A stretch of 64,000 nt of DNA, taken from Oribacterium sp. KHPX15 (GTDB taxonomy: Bacteria; Bacillota; Clostridia; Lachnospirales; Lachnospiraceae). How positions within the stretch are numbered: position 1 is the stretch's first letter; each line of letters opens with the position of its first letter. The DNA is taken from contig NZ_FNRG01000006.1 of assembly GCF_900107835.1 (NCBI RefSeq), positions 80,112-144,111 on the forward strand. Direction: 5' to 3'. The notes under the pieces are model-generated. The model was not told the origin of the DNA. It did no database searches and saw only the letters and a program-made list of their open reading frames with translations. Positions 1 through 8,268 of the stretch are shown here, in pieces. The position numbers and the translations under genes are program-made.

Positions 1-171
1 GACGGAAACTAAAATATAGTAAAGCACGAAGACTGTGATCAAAAAAATCATGGTTTTTAACAAAAGAGTTTCTCAGGTTTTCATTATTTATTAAGCCTGG
101 GTTGACTCTGTATATTTCTTTAATGCTTGTATAAGATAAAAGGGCTTCAGGGATTCGATCGTCTTGTGAAG

Positions 172-330
172 CTTTCGGTTATGCGCTTAAACCGAAACTA
201 AATCTTTATTATCAGGCTGTTCTGACCTTTCAGGTCAATCAAAAATTCAACTAACAACAATTCCATCTGTTTCAGGTTTTATGTGTAAACCTGAGCTTTC
301 TTGACGACCCCTTTTTCTGCGGGTCGAAGT
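172..330 (+). promoter_or_regulatory. Structured leader of the DUF5688 gene: four consecutive hairpins
   Basis: Four separate inverted repeats follow one another in the 185 bases before the gene at 357: TTTCGGTT/AACCGAAA (173-180/190-197), TGACCT/AGGTCA with a 3-base loop (223-237), TCAGGTTT/AAACCTGA (272-279/287-294) and CGACCC/GGGTCG (305-310/321-326). They end just before the AAGGAG ribosome binding site at 340-345. None is followed by a T tract, so these are not ordinary terminators. Bases 1-171 hold no gene that I can see; a TTGACT at about 102 could be a -35 box but no well-spaced -10 box follows. Confidence 0.5.
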
Positions 331-356
331 TTCAAAAATAAGGAGAATTAAAAACA

Positions 357-1205
357 ATGACAAATGAATATGAGATCAGAGATGAATTATTAACTCGCGG
401 TTATGAGGAAGTTTCAATTCACAAGGTTGTAAAAAATTCAGTCCCTATGACGGGAATAACCATCAGAAAGGATAAAAATGAGATCATCTCACCCTGCGTT
501 TATATCACGGAAAGAATAAGAAATCTTGAAAATGCCAAAGTTGCCTGCGACGTTATTGAACGCCGTATGGCAAGAAGCCAGGATCCTGATATCGGGGACC
601 CTGATGAACTTATTTCAAAGGAGAATATTCTTAATAGGGTGGCCATAGGTGTTCAGAGAAGTTCGGATCAGGACCTGATCAAGCGGCCATCTGAATTTGA
701 AGGCATTGAGCAGTTCCTGTTTATCTCCGGTGACAATAAAGATGGAAGCAGCTGGAAAGTTAAGCTTAGCCGGGCGATTCTGGACAATGCAGGGCTTAGT
801 GATAAAGAGGTCTGGGAAAGAGCCGAGAGAAATACATTTTCGGAAGAAAACATTTGCATCAAGCCTATGAGGAGTGTTTTTGAGGAAATTCTCGGAAAGC
901 TTGATGATCCAGATGAATATGATGTACCCATGTATGTTGTTTCCAATGAAAAGAGATTGAACGGTGCGGTGCAGATCTTCAACAAAAAAGCTGTTAAGAA
1001 CTGGGCAAGAAGCCACGGGTACGACACTCTCTTCATGCTGCCCGCTTCTGTTCATGAGGTTATAGTTTTGCCGGTGGAGGTGAGCCGTATGAATTTTGAA
1101 GAGCTTAATCTGATGGTCAGGGATATCAATGCCTGTGAGGTGAATCCTATTGACCAGCTCAGTGACCATGCATATGTGATCGATCTGGCAGGCCAAATTT
1201 TATGA
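357..1205 (+). CDS. DUF5688-family protein (Lachnospiraceae-specific, function unknown)
   Basis: A 282-aa soluble protein without a signal peptide or membrane segments. It carries the features I associate with DUF5688: an N-terminal stretch (residues 16-50) of the type KVVKNSVPMTGITIRKDKN, then the 'SPCVYI' stretch, and a C-terminal half with the VPMYVVSNEKRLNGAV segment and a mixed alpha/beta tail. The family is common and multicopy in rumen Lachnospiraceae and has no known function. The start is supported by AAGGAG 11 bases upstream. It is preceded by an unusual multi-hairpin leader, and its stop codon lies inside the first unit of a 39-bp tandem duplication. It is convergent with the XRE regulator at 1287-1787. 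Family assignment is from memory of the family pattern. Confidence 0.6.
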   Translation: MTNEYEIRDELLTRGYEEVSIHKVVKNSVPMTGITIRKDKNEIISPCVYITERIRNLENAKVACDVIERRMARSQDPDIGDPDELISKENILNRVAIGVQRSSDQDLIKRPSEFEGIEQFLFISGDNKDGSSWKVKLSRAILDNAGLSDKEVWERAERNTFSEENICIKPMRSVFEEILGKLDDPDEYDVPMYVVSNEKRLNGAVQIFNKKAVKNWARSHGYDTLFMLPASVHEVIVLPVEVSRMNFEELNLMVRDINACEVNPIDQLSDHAYVIDLAGQIL

Positions 1206-1265
1206 CAGATTAAGTATTCTAAACCTGCAGGTCAAATTTTATGACAGATTTAGTATTTTAAAACT
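1188..1265. repeat. 39-bp tandem duplication spanning a stop codon
   Basis: Two adjacent 39-base units (1188-1226 and 1227-1265) differ at only four positions. The first unit contains the last codons and TGA of the DUF5688 gene, so the second unit repeats coding sequence beyond the stop. Within each unit TGACAGATT...GGTCA forms a short-armed inverted repeat (TGAC, about 24-28 bases, GTCA), recalling the TGAC...GTCA units at 37624-37979. Confidence 0.85.
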
Positions 1266-1286
1266 ATAGGTCATAGGTATCATGAT

Positions 1287-1787
1287 TCAGCTTTGGTTGT
1301 AGTCGCCCTTATTATCCGCCACTTTGTGAGAGGAATCATCAAATTTGAAAGGAGTTACCTTGAGAGGTTTGGGCATATGTCTTTTGTCGTTTTCCGAAGC
1401 ACTTTCGTACAGCTCAGACCTGGCAATTTCCGCACTTATATTTTTCAACAGTTCATTCAGATTTTTTTCTGTCCTGCTTAGAGGCTCCAAACTCAGAATT
1501 CCATCGAACATTGCATTGGCATCCATCTTTAAAGCATTCATTAATATGACAATTTCATGGAAGTTTGGATGTTTGCCGCTTTTGGAATGATTTTCAAACT
1601 GAGAAAGTCTAAGTGATGGTATACCTGTTATTTCTGAAAGGTTCTGCTGTGTAAGATTCAGTTCGATGCGACGTCTTTCAATGTTTCTGCATATGATACT
1701 CCAGTCAATCTTATAGTTTTTGGAATTGTAAACAGGATCTTCCGGATAGACTCTTTCGCTTTTTGCACGTTTTTTAATAAATGGCAT
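1287..1787 (-). CDS. XRE-family helix-turn-helix transcriptional regulator
   Basis: A 166-aa protein with one Cro/CI-type HTH at about residues 30-85: NIERRRIELNLTQQNLSEITG, then the recognition-helix segment IPSLRLSQFENHSKSGKHPNF and the closing helix ILMNALKMDANAMFDGI. The N-terminal 28 residues are basic, and the C-terminal 70 residues are a charged, probably helical tail with no recognisable effector domain. The start at 1787 has AAGGAG 7 bases upstream. The upstream region (1814-1880) has repeated GTTAG half-sites, including the perfect palindrome GGTTAGTTCTAACC, which suggests autoregulation. It is alone, convergent with the DUF5688 gene and divergent from tmRNA. The DNA-binding role is from family knowledge; the target is inferred. 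Confidence 0.8.
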   Translation of the reverse strand: MPFIKKRAKSERVYPEDPVYNSKNYKIDWSIICRNIERRRIELNLTQQNLSEITGIPSLRLSQFENHSKSGKHPNFHEIVILMNALKMDANAMFDGILSLEPLSRTEKNLNELLKNISAEIARSELYESASENDKRHMPKPLKVTPFKFDDSSHKVADNKGDYNQS

Positions 1788-1813
1788 GATTCTTCTCCTT
1801 ATGCAGAAATTTT

Positions 1814-1880
1814 AACCTTGTTAGGAGAAAAAAACATTGCTAAAATGGGTTAGTTCTAACCTAAAAAGGTATAGTTAGCG
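1814..1880 (-). promoter_or_regulatory. Candidate operator cluster of the XRE regulator
   Basis: A perfect 14-bp palindrome GGTTAGTTCTAACC lies at 1848-1861, flanked by single GTTAG half-sites at about 1820 and 1873. All lie in the 5' region of the XRE gene, within 30-90 bases of its start. Clustered half-sites of this kind are typical of autoregulated XRE repressors. No firm -35/-10 pair could be placed for the minus strand here. The rest of 1788-2062 shows no gene. Confidence 0.4.
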
Positions 1881-2062
1881 AAAATTTATATACCATAACA
1901 GGTAAGATATAGATATTAACTAAACCTTTGCGGGTTACTTAATACCACCGGGTGAGATTATATCCTGAAGTATGAAGCGGAGAATGTAAAAATGGTTACG
2001 CAAAGAGACTTGGTTAAATAATCTTGTACAAATTAAAAACAAATTTTTAAACCACAGGTTTA

Positions 2063-2091
2063 TTTACAAGTCTTTATAAATCCGTTATTAT
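2063..2091 (+). promoter_or_regulatory. Promoter of tmRNA gene
   Basis: TTTACA (2063-2068), a 17-base spacer, and TATTAT (2086-2091). The predicted start at about 2098 is a few bases upstream of the mature tmRNA 5' end. Confidence 0.7.
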
Positions 2092-2104
2092 CATTACGTA
2101 TTAA

Positions 2105-2450
2105 GGGCTAGTACCGGTTTCGACGGGGACGATGCAGCTTTAGAAGCTATCCGAAAGACAGTCGCGTTAAACTTCAAACCTAAATATAAACGCTAACGAT
2201 ACAAGTTACGCATACGCAGCTTAATTGCTGCGTGGTCAGCCTCATTGCACTCACACATTGAGAACCTGGCCTCATCTATGTGAGAAACGACTTTAAGAGT
2301 TCCTCCTCTTAATGGGCGTATCAGAGGATACCGGTCATAGCAAGACGTGCACATCTTAGCTATGATGGGGAATCTTGGAAGTGTACTATGATAGTAGAAG
2401 GAGAGGGAATTTGTTTTCGGACACGGGTTCGACTCCCGTCTGGTCCACTA
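2105..2450 (+). ncRNA. ssrA: tmRNA (transfer-messenger RNA)
   Basis: It rescues stalled ribosomes and tags the unfinished protein for proteolysis together with SmpB. The 5' end GGGCTAG (2105-2111) pairs with CTGGTCC at 2440-2446 as the acceptor stem. The 5' domain contains the conserved CGGTTTCGACGGGGACGATG stretch, and the 3' end has the T-arm GGGTTCGACTCCCG. The tag frame reads ANDTSYAYAA followed by TAA (2192-2224), preceded by the usual alanine resume codon GCT, then the pseudoknot region. The gene ends CCACTA, so the terminal CCA is probably added after processing. It is followed at once by a strong bidirectional terminator shared with uvrA. Confidence 0.95.
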
Positions 2451-2499
2451 AAAAGGGATATCACCAGGATGATGAACATCCGGGTGATATCCCTTTTTT
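2451..2499. terminator. Bidirectional intrinsic terminator between ssrA and uvrA
   Basis: A long stem, AAAAGGGATATCACC...GGTGATATCCCTTTTTT, with inner arms GGATG/CATCC. It has a T run on the plus strand for tmRNA and an A run that acts as a U tract for uvrA on the minus strand. Confidence 0.85.
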
Positions 2500-2502
2500 C
2501 TG

Positions 2503-5334
2503 TCACTTTTTAAGATATTTCTTTATATAGTGCCCGGTATAAGATTCTTTAACCTTCGCAACTTCTTCGGGAGTACCCTTAGCTATAACGGTGCCGCCCT
2601 TCTCTCCGCCCTCTGGGCCGATATCTATGATGTAATCAGCACATTTGATGACATCCAGGTTATGCTCTATTACTATTACCGTATTACCACTTTGGGCAAG
2701 CTTATCAAGCATGACTACAAGCTTGTGGACATCTGCGAAATGAAGTCCTGTAGTGGGCTCGTCAAGGATGTAGATGGTTTTTCCGGTAGGTCTGCGGCTT
2801 AACTCTGTAGCGAGTTTGATACGCTGGGCTTCTCCTCCGCTGAGCTCCGTACTTGGCTGTCCCAGCTTTACATAACCTAGACCCACATCATATAGTGTCT
2901 GTATCTTTCTGGTTATGGTAGGAACATTTTTAAAGAACTCAAGGGCTTCCTCGACGGTCATTTCCAGAACGTCGTAAATGTTCTTTCCTTTGTATTTGAC
3001 ATCCAGAGTCTCTCTGTTGAATCTCTTACCGTTACATACCTCACAGGGAACATACACATCCGGAAGGAAGTTCATCTCTATCTTTACGATGCCGTCGCCC
3101 TGGCAGGCTTCACATCGGCCGCCCTTAACATTGAAAGAAAATCTGCCTTTACTGTAGCCATGGGACTTTGCATCCTGGGTGCCGGCAAAGAGATCTCTGA
3201 TGAGATCAAACACTCCGGTGTAGGTTGCAGGATTTGATCTGGGAGTACGGCCTATGGGTGACTGGTCTATGGCGATTATCTTATCAAGCTGTTTGATGCC
3301 GTCTATACGTGTGTGCTTTCCTGCTATGATACGGGCTCTGTTTAGCTGGCGTGCCAGTGATTTATAAAGTATTTCGTTTACAAGAGATGACTTGCCGGAT
3401 CCCGATACTCCTGTTACACAGGTGAATACACCGAGAGGAAATTCCACATCGATATTCTTTAAATTATTTTCCCGTGCACCGACAACCTTTATCCATCCGT
3501 TGGGCTTACGTCTTTTCTTAGGCACCTCGATCTTCAGCTTGCCGCTCAGGTACTGACCGGTTATGCTTCGGGGGTTTGCCATGATTTCGTCAATATTGCC
3601 GGTGGCGATTACTTCTCCGCCCTCGGAACCTGCTCCCGGTCCTATATCTATGATGTAGTCGGCAGCTCTCATGGTATCTTCATCATGCTCTACCACAAGA
3701 ACAGAGTTACCCAGGTCTCTCAGATGTTTCAAAGTGCCGATGAGACGGTCATTGTCACGTTGATGCAGTCCTATACTCGGTTCATCAAGTATGTAGGCTA
3801 CTCCCACAAGTCCGGATCCTATCTGGGTGGCAAGACGTATACGCTGGGCTTCACCTCCGGAAAGAGTTCCGGCAGCACGTGACAGACTCAGGTAATCAAG
3901 ACCCACATCCAGCATGAAGGTTATCCTGTTTTTGATCTCCTTCAGGATTTCGTCAGCAATCTTATGCTGCATGGGGGTGAGCTCCAGTCCCTGTACCCAT
4001 TCATTGAACTTGGTAATGGATAATGTTGTAGTCTCGTAAATATTGAGATCTCCTACTGTAACTGCAAGGCTTGAGGGTTTAAGTCTCGCGCCGTGACAGC
4101 TTGGACAGGGAGTTATGCGCATGAACTGTTCATACTCTGCCTTCATCCTGTCGGAGAAACATTCCCTGTAGCGGCGGTTAACATTGGAAACAAGTCCCTC
4201 GAAGGCTACAAGATGTTCATTTCCGTTTCCGAACTGGGATTCATAGTAAACCGTAACCTTCTCGTCTCCTGTTCCGTTAATGATTATGTCTCTGGCCTTG
4301 TCACTTAATTCATTAAAAGGTGTATCCAGACTGAAATCATATTTTTCGGAAAGCGCCTTCAGCATGGCATGGGTATAGCTTCCCTCATCCTTTGAGTTCA
4401 TCCATCCCATAACCGAGATGGCGCCTTCATTTATACTCAGGCTCTCGTCGGGGATCATGAGGGCAATGTCAAATTCCATTTTATAGCCGATTCCGAAACA
4501 TTCGGGACAGGCACCGAAAGGATTGTTGAAGGAAAAGCTTCTGGGCTCGATTTCCTCGATGGATATACCGCAGTCAGGGCATGCAAAACTGGTGGAAAAA
4601 TTAACCGGCTCACCGCCGATTACATCCACAGTCATATGGCCTCCGCTTAACTGCATGACCTGTTCCGTTGAATCCGCCAGACGTTTTTCTATGCCCTCTC
4701 TTATGACGAGACGGTCAACTACTATTTCGATATTATGTCTGATGTTTTTCTCAAGCTTTATTTCTTCGGAAAGCTCGTAGAGATTTCCGTCGATACGCAC
4801 TCTTACATATCCGGAACGACGGGCGCTGTCCAGAACCTTTTCGTGCATGCCCTTTTTTCCTCTTACTATGGGAGCAAGCAGCTGGATACGGGTTCCGTCC
4901 TTCATGAGAAGCAGCTGATCCACGATCTCATCTACGGTCTGTCGTCTGATCTCTCTTCCGCAATTCGGGCAGTGAGGGATACCGGCACGGGCGTACAAAA
5001 GACGCATGTAATCATAAATCTCGGTAACGGTTCCGACCGTAGATCGGGGGTTTCTGTTTGTTGATTTCTGGTCAATGGATATGGCAGGGCTCAGACCCTC
5101 GATCATATCCACCTTTGGCTTTTCCATCTGTCCCAGGAACTGTCTTGCATAGGATGAGAGGGACTGCATATATCTTCTCTGTCCTTCGGCATAAATTGTA
5201 TCAAATGCCAGCGATGATTTACCTGAGCCTGATAATCCTGTCATGATAACAAGCTCATCCCTTGGGATGTCCAGATCCACATGCTTGAGATTGTGTTCGC
5301 TGGCTCCCCTGATCTTAATGTAATTCTTTCCCAT
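2503..5334 (-). CDS. uvrA: Excinuclease ABC subunit A (UvrA)
   Basis: The damage-recognition ATPase of nucleotide excision repair, working with UvrB and UvrC on bulky DNA lesions. It is 943 aa, the usual bacterial length. It has two ABC modules: the first Walker A is [14 protein letters not shown] near residue 33, the second [14 protein letters not shown] near 645. The two ABC signatures are [18 protein letters not shown] and [18 protein letters not shown], with Walker [12 protein letters not shown] and [11 protein letters not shown]. Zinc-finger cysteine pairs are present ([34 protein letters not shown]). All key motifs look intact. uvrB is not adjacent. The promoter region carries a 24-bp palindrome over the predicted start, as expected for an SOS gene. 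Confidence 0.98.
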   Translation of the reverse strand: MGKNYIKIRGASEHNLKHVDLDIPRDELVIMTGLSGSGKSSLAFDTIYAEGQRRYMQSLSSYARQFLGQMEKPKVDMIEGLSPAISIDQKSTNRNPRSTVGTVTEIYDYMRLLYARAGIPHCPNCGREIRRQTVDEIVDQLLLMKDGTRIQLLAPIVRGKKGMHEKVLDSARRSGYVRVRIDGNLYELSEEIKLEKNIRHNIEIVVDRLVIREGIEKRLADSTEQVMQLSGGHMTVDVIGGEPVNFSTSFACPDCGISIEEIEPRSFSFNNPFGACPECFGIGYKMEFDIALMIPDESLSINEGAISVMGWMNSKDEGSYTHAMLKALSEKYDFSLDTPFNELSDKARDIIINGTGDEKVTVYYESQFGNGNEHLVAFEGLVSNVNRRYRECFSDRMKAEYEQFMRITPCPSCHGARLKPSSLAVTVGDLNIYETTTLSITKFNEWVQGLELTPMQHKIADEILKEIKNRITFMLDVGLDYLSLSRAAGTLSGGEAQRIRLATQIGSGLVGVAYILDEPSIGLHQRDNDRLIGTLKHLRDLGNSVLVVEHDEDTMRAADYIIDIGPGAGSEGGEVIATGNIDEIMANPRSITGQYLSGKLKIEVPKKRRKPNGWIKVVGARENNLKNIDVEFPLGVFTCVTGVSGSGKSSLVNEILYKSLARQLNRARIIAGKHTRIDGIKQLDKIIAIDQSPIGRTPRSNPATYTGVFDLIRDLFAGTQDAKSHGYSKGRFSFNVKGGRCEACQGDGIVKIEMNFLPDVYVPCEVCNGKRFNRETLDVKYKGKNIYDVLEMTVEEALEFFKNVPTITRKIQTLYDVGLGYVKLGQPSTELSGGEAQRIKLATELSRRPTGKTIYILDEPTTGLHFADVHKLVVMLDKLAQSGNTVIVIEHNLDVIKCADYIIDIGPEGGEKGGTVIAKGTPEEVAKVKESYTGHYIKKYLKK

Positions 5335-5379
5335 TACTACTCCAGTTTATGTGCTAAAAAAGTAAAATGCTTTAAAAAA

Positions 5380-5434
5380 CTCGACAAACAAATGTTTGCC
5401 GAGCAATTGTATCATGGTTGAAATTGAAAATCAA
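5380..5434 (-). promoter_or_regulatory. uvrA promoter with LexA-like operator
   Basis: On the minus strand: TTGATT (5429-5434), a 17-base spacer, and TACAAT (5406-5411). A near-perfect 24-bp palindrome (5380-5403, arms CTCGGCAAACA and TGTTTGTCGAG) covers the predicted transcription start. Its core CAAACATTTGTTTG resembles the Firmicute SOS box (GAAC-N4-GTTC) with the outer G and C replaced by A and T. Confidence 0.6.
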
Positions 5435-5479
5435 TATAACGAATATATGTTTCGCTTTTGTTTATGATTATTTTATACT

Positions 5480-5995
5480 TTACAGGGTCTGAGCCTGTCT
5501 CAGGTATAACTTTATACGGTCTGCTATGAGACCGGATACCAAACCTATCAGTGCGCCTGCAACAACTCCCGCAACCATAAGTACAGGGAGATAAAAATAC
5601 AGTGCATCGCTGTGAAGTAATATCACCGCAGCTAAAAGCTGTCCAACATTATGCATCACACCGCCGGTGATACTTACAACTGTCCGTTGGAAACCACCAA
5701 TTTTTATAAGTATGGTCATGGTGATGAAACTAAGTGCAAAACCTGACAGAGAGTATGCCAGAGTCATGGTGTTGCCAAACATAAAGCTTACCAGAAGGAT
5801 TCTCAGGAAACTTATGATTAATGTTGGCACAGCACCCAATGTGTAAAGACCTATGACTGTAACTATATTCGGAAGTCCCAGTTTGACTCCGGGGACACCT
5901 ATATTGATGGGAATCATCGCTTCTACATAGCTCAGAATCATAGCCAGTGCCAGAAGCATCCCGTATAAACTTGTTTTTCTTGATGACATTTTCAT
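5480..5995 (-). CDS. Gx transporter family protein (heptaprenyl diphosphate synthase component I-like)
   Basis: A small integral membrane protein of about 171 aa with five or six hydrophobic segments: LYGMLLALAMILSYVEAMIP, NIVTVIGLYTLGAVPTLII, FMFGNTMTLAYSLSGFALSF, a GGVMHNVGQLLAAVILL segment, and LPVLMVAGVVAGALIGLVSG. The conserved IPINIGVPGVKLGLPNI stretch near residue 30 is typical of the family (Pfam Hpre_diP_synt_I). It is thought to be an S-component-like importer and is often annotated as Gx transporter; its substrate is unknown. I chose the ATG at 5995 (or 5989) because a consensus promoter ends only 7-8 bases before it. That implies an almost leaderless mRNA; no ribosome binding site is present. 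An upstream TTG at 6031 would lie inside the -35 box. Confidence 0.75.
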   Translation of the reverse strand: MKMSSRKTSLYGMLLALAMILSYVEAMIPINIGVPGVKLGLPNIVTVIGLYTLGAVPTLIISFLRILLVSFMFGNTMTLAYSLSGFALSFITMTILIKIGGFQRTVVSITGGVMHNVGQLLAAVILLHSDALYFYLPVLMVAGVVAGALIGLVSGLIADRIKLYLRQAQTL

Positions 5996-6002
5996 AACGG
6001 TA

Positions 6003-6031
6003 ATTATAAGCGAAGGGTATTTTAATCGCAA
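6003..6031 (-). promoter_or_regulatory. Promoter of the Gx transporter gene (leaderless transcript)
   Basis: TTGCGA (6026-6031), a 17-base spacer, and a perfect TATAAT (6003-6008). The predicted transcription start at about 5996 coincides with the ATG at 5995. Confidence 0.65.
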
Positions 6032-6073
6032 GTATAAGAACTGTGTATTGCAGCGCTTAAGTTATTGCAAAGT

Positions 6074-6102
6074 AAAAGCGGTATCCCTTCGGATACCGCT
6101 TT
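6074..6102 (-). terminator. Terminator of cspA
   Basis: Perfect 12-bp stem AAAGCGGTATCC/GGATACCGCTTT with a 4-base loop, followed on the minus strand by TTTTACTTT. Confidence 0.8.
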
Positions 6103-6180
6103 GCTTTTCTGTTTAGTCCTCTGATACTTTTCTTGCAAATAATATATTAATTACAATTAAGGTACGTGGAAATCTAAAAA

Positions 6181-6378
6181 TTAAAGCTTAACTACGTTTA
6201 CTGCCTGAGGTCCCTTTGCGCCATCCTGAACGTCGAACTCAACATTCTGTCCCTCTTCAAGTGACTTGAATCCATCACCTGTAAGACCTGAATAGTGAAC
6301 GAAAACGTCCTTGCCTGACTCATCAGAAATGAAACCATAACCCTTCTGATTGTTGAACCACTTAACTGTACCCTTCAT
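6181..6378 (-). CDS. cspA: Cold-shock domain protein (CspA family)
   Basis: A 65-aa single cold-shock domain, an RNA/ssDNA chaperone of the cytoplasm. RNP1 is KGYGFIS (residues 12-18) and RNP2 is VFVHYSGL (25-32), both intact. The start MKGTVKWFN at 6378 is the classical one and has GGAGG 9 bases upstream; the reading frame runs further upstream but has no better start. It is monocistronic, with its own terminator. RNP2 reads VFVHYS rather than the common VFVHFS, a conservative change. Confidence 0.96.
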   Translation of the reverse strand: MKGTVKWFNNQKGYGFISDESGKDVFVHYSGLTGDGFKSLEEGQNVEFDVQDGAKGPQAVNVVKL

Positions 6379-6518
6379 TGTGTATACCTCCATAAAGTAA
6401 TGCAGAATAATTACTGCAACGGAATAAATATTAGCATAAACCAAAATCAAGGTCAATCAAATGTATACAAACCAGTCATACATTTTTGAAGGGTGAAGCA
6501 TAAATAAAAATAATATGA

Positions 6519-6579
6519 ACCCCGGGGACGGAGTAAGTGGTTCATTCGGAAAATGAGCCACGAACTCCGTCCCCGGGGT
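6519..6579. repeat. Long GGGGACGG-type hairpin element
   Basis: A 61-base near-perfect hairpin: outer arms 6519-6534 and 6564-6579 are perfect 16-bp complements built on CCGGGGACGGAGT, and inner arms GTGGTTCATT/AATGAGCCAC continue the stem with one mismatch. It lies 28 bases past the stop of hslO on the minus strand, so it can act as that operon's terminator. The core GGGGACGG recurs in hairpins at 21213-21279 and 27858-27903, and as a fragment near 18745. Confidence 0.8.
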
Positions 6580-6607
6580 CCGTTCCGGTACCATACGTCT
6601 CCGGGGG

Positions 6608-7624
6608 TTATTTTGCTGAATCATAAAGTTCCTGAAGCTCGGCCACAGAAAAACTATAATGCTTTTCGCAGTAATCACAGAAAACATCCTGTGTTTTTTT
6701 GTCAGCGATCAGATCTTCAAGCTCCTTCTTTCCAAGGGAGATAAGAGCCTTTGATACTTTCTCTCTGCTGCAGTTGCAATGAAAACGGACAGGTATATGT
6801 TCATTGATCTCCAGATCCATATCACCGAGGATAAACTGAAGCATCTCCTCAGGTGTCATGCCCTCGTCAAGCATGGCTGTAACAGACTTGATGTTTGAAA
6901 GCTTTTCTTCAAGCTTTGAGATAACATCTTCCGTGGCATCCGGCATAAGCTGAAGGATGAAACCGCCGGACTGCTTTACAGTGTTGTTTGTGTTCATAAG
7001 AACACCGAGTCCCACTGAAGAAGGTATCTGCTCGGATACGGCAAAATAATACGTAAGATCTTCCGCGATCTCTCCGGTCTGAAGATCCACGGAACCGATG
7101 TAGGGCTCCTTGAGACCGATATCCTTTATGACACTGAGCTTGCCTTTTCCGAGAGCTTCTCCCACGTTGAGATGTCCTGCTTTGTTTGGAGGAAGAAGGA
7201 CATTGGCATTGGAAACAAATCCTTTCACGTTGCCGAGGTTGTCGGCAGTGGCTGTTAATCCTTTTATAGGACCGTCGCCCTTTATGGTAAGTGTGAGCAC
7301 GCTTCTGTCACCCTTTAAGTCAACACCCATCATCAGCGCTGAGCTCATAAGTCTTCCGATGGCTGCTGTACATATAGGGAAGGTGTTGTGGGTTTTTCTG
7401 CATTCCTCAACCAGATCTCTGGTTGTGCATGCAAATGCTCTGATCAGTCCATTAGCCGCAGTTGCTCTTACCACATAATCATGACTGCCCTCGATTTTTA
7501 ATCGAGGGAGCCTCGCGGCTTTGAGCGGTTCAAAAGAATCCGTAAGGATTCTATCATTATCAGTGCCGGCGGAAGCATTACCCTCCACACCGGCACTGAT
7601 GTTTGTCCTGATCTTATCAGACAT
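6608..7624 (-). CDS. hslO: Hsp33 redox-regulated chaperone (HslO)
   Basis: A cytoplasmic holdase switched on by oxidation. The C-terminal zinc site is complete: CNC at about residues 282-284 and CDYC about 30 residues later. The core fold begins at DYVVRATAANGLIRAFA near residue 49. At 338 aa it is about 45 aa longer than most Hsp33 proteins; the extra part is a polar N-terminal leader, MSDKIRTNISAGVEGNASAG and onward. The start at 7624 is supported by AGGAG 10 bases upstream and by a TAATG overlap with the stop of the upstream SEC-C gene, which suggests translational coupling. A perfect 9-bp hairpin (CCCTCGATT AAA AATCGAGGG on the minus strand) lies in the coding sequence at the junction of extension and core. 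A GTG just after it could be an alternative start. Confidence 0.95.
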   Translation of the reverse strand: MSDKIRTNISAGVEGNASAGTDNDRILTDSFEPLKAARLPRLKIEGSHDYVVRATAANGLIRAFACTTRDLVEECRKTHNTFPICTAAIGRLMSSALMMGVDLKGDRSVLTLTIKGDGPIKGLTATADNLGNVKGFVSNANVLLPPNKAGHLNVGEALGKGKLSVIKDIGLKEPYIGSVDLQTGEIAEDLTYYFAVSEQIPSSVGLGVLMNTNNTVKQSGGFILQLMPDATEDVISKLEEKLSNIKSVTAMLDEGMTPEEMLQFILGDMDLEINEHIPVRFHCNCSREKVSKALISLGKKELEDLIADKKTQDVFCDYCEKHYSFSVAELQELYDSAK

Positions 7625-8178
7625 TACTGTTCAGCTCCTGCCATAGCCTTGAGCTCATTTTCCTGGTCTATGCGCATGTGGCACTTCTTGTACTTCTTGC
7701 CTGATCCGCAAGGGCACTGATCGTTAGGATAGATCTTCTTTCCTTCTCTGCGGATGGTTCCTGAAGCCTTCTGCTGACGGTAAAGCTCATGACGCTTCTC
7801 TTCTGTAAGGATGGAATCCCATGCAGGAAGTCCGTAAAGCCAGCTAGCCTTTGCCTCTACCATGTTGTAGTAAAGCTTCTCAGGATCGATCTCGATCTTA
7901 ACCTGAGTGTTCTCGTCCATGGTTTCGATAGGATTATGATATCCCTTTAAAGACTCGTCGATTCCGTCAAGTACTCCTGTGAAATGGAATACGTCGATGC
8001 CGAAGTGGTCAGCAAGCTCCTTGACAGTTCCTTCGTATACATGTGAAGGATCCTTGAGTACTTCCTCATAGAATCCCTTCTCAAGTGCGAAGTACTCCTG
8101 CCAGAGTCTCTCCTGGTCAGCCTTTGAAAGTCCGTTGCCGTAAGCCTGGGTTCTCCAGGTTTCAAGTAATGTTGCCAT
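7624..8178 (-). CDS. SEC-C zinc-binding motif protein
   Basis: A 184-aa soluble protein. Its C-terminus ends in a canonical SEC-C motif, CPCGSGKKYKKCH (about residues 155-167), the zinc-binding motif also found at the end of SecA and YecA-type proteins. The N-terminal 150 residues are mostly helical and acidic, with no catalytic motif that I recognise. It lies upstream of hslO, sharing the TAATG overlap, so the two are probably one operon. A pairing with the zinc-dependent Hsp33 hints at protein quality control, but that is inference. The start at 8178 has GGAG about 8 bases upstream. Confidence 0.8.
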   Translation of the reverse strand: MATLLETWRTQAYGNGLSKADQERLWQEYFALEKGFYEEVLKDPSHVYEGTVKELADHFGIDVFHFTGVLDGIDESLKGYHNPIETMDENTQVKIEIDPEKLYYNMVEAKASWLYGLPAWDSILTEEKRHELYRQQKASGTIRREGKKIYPNDQCPCGSGKKYKKCHMRIDQENELKAMAGAEQ

Positions 8179-8268
8179 AAAAATCTCCTCACCCTGTCAC
8201 AGGGTTTCCTTTTTGATAATGTTTCGGTCTGACATTATACGACAGACCACCACACTATTCTACTATAT

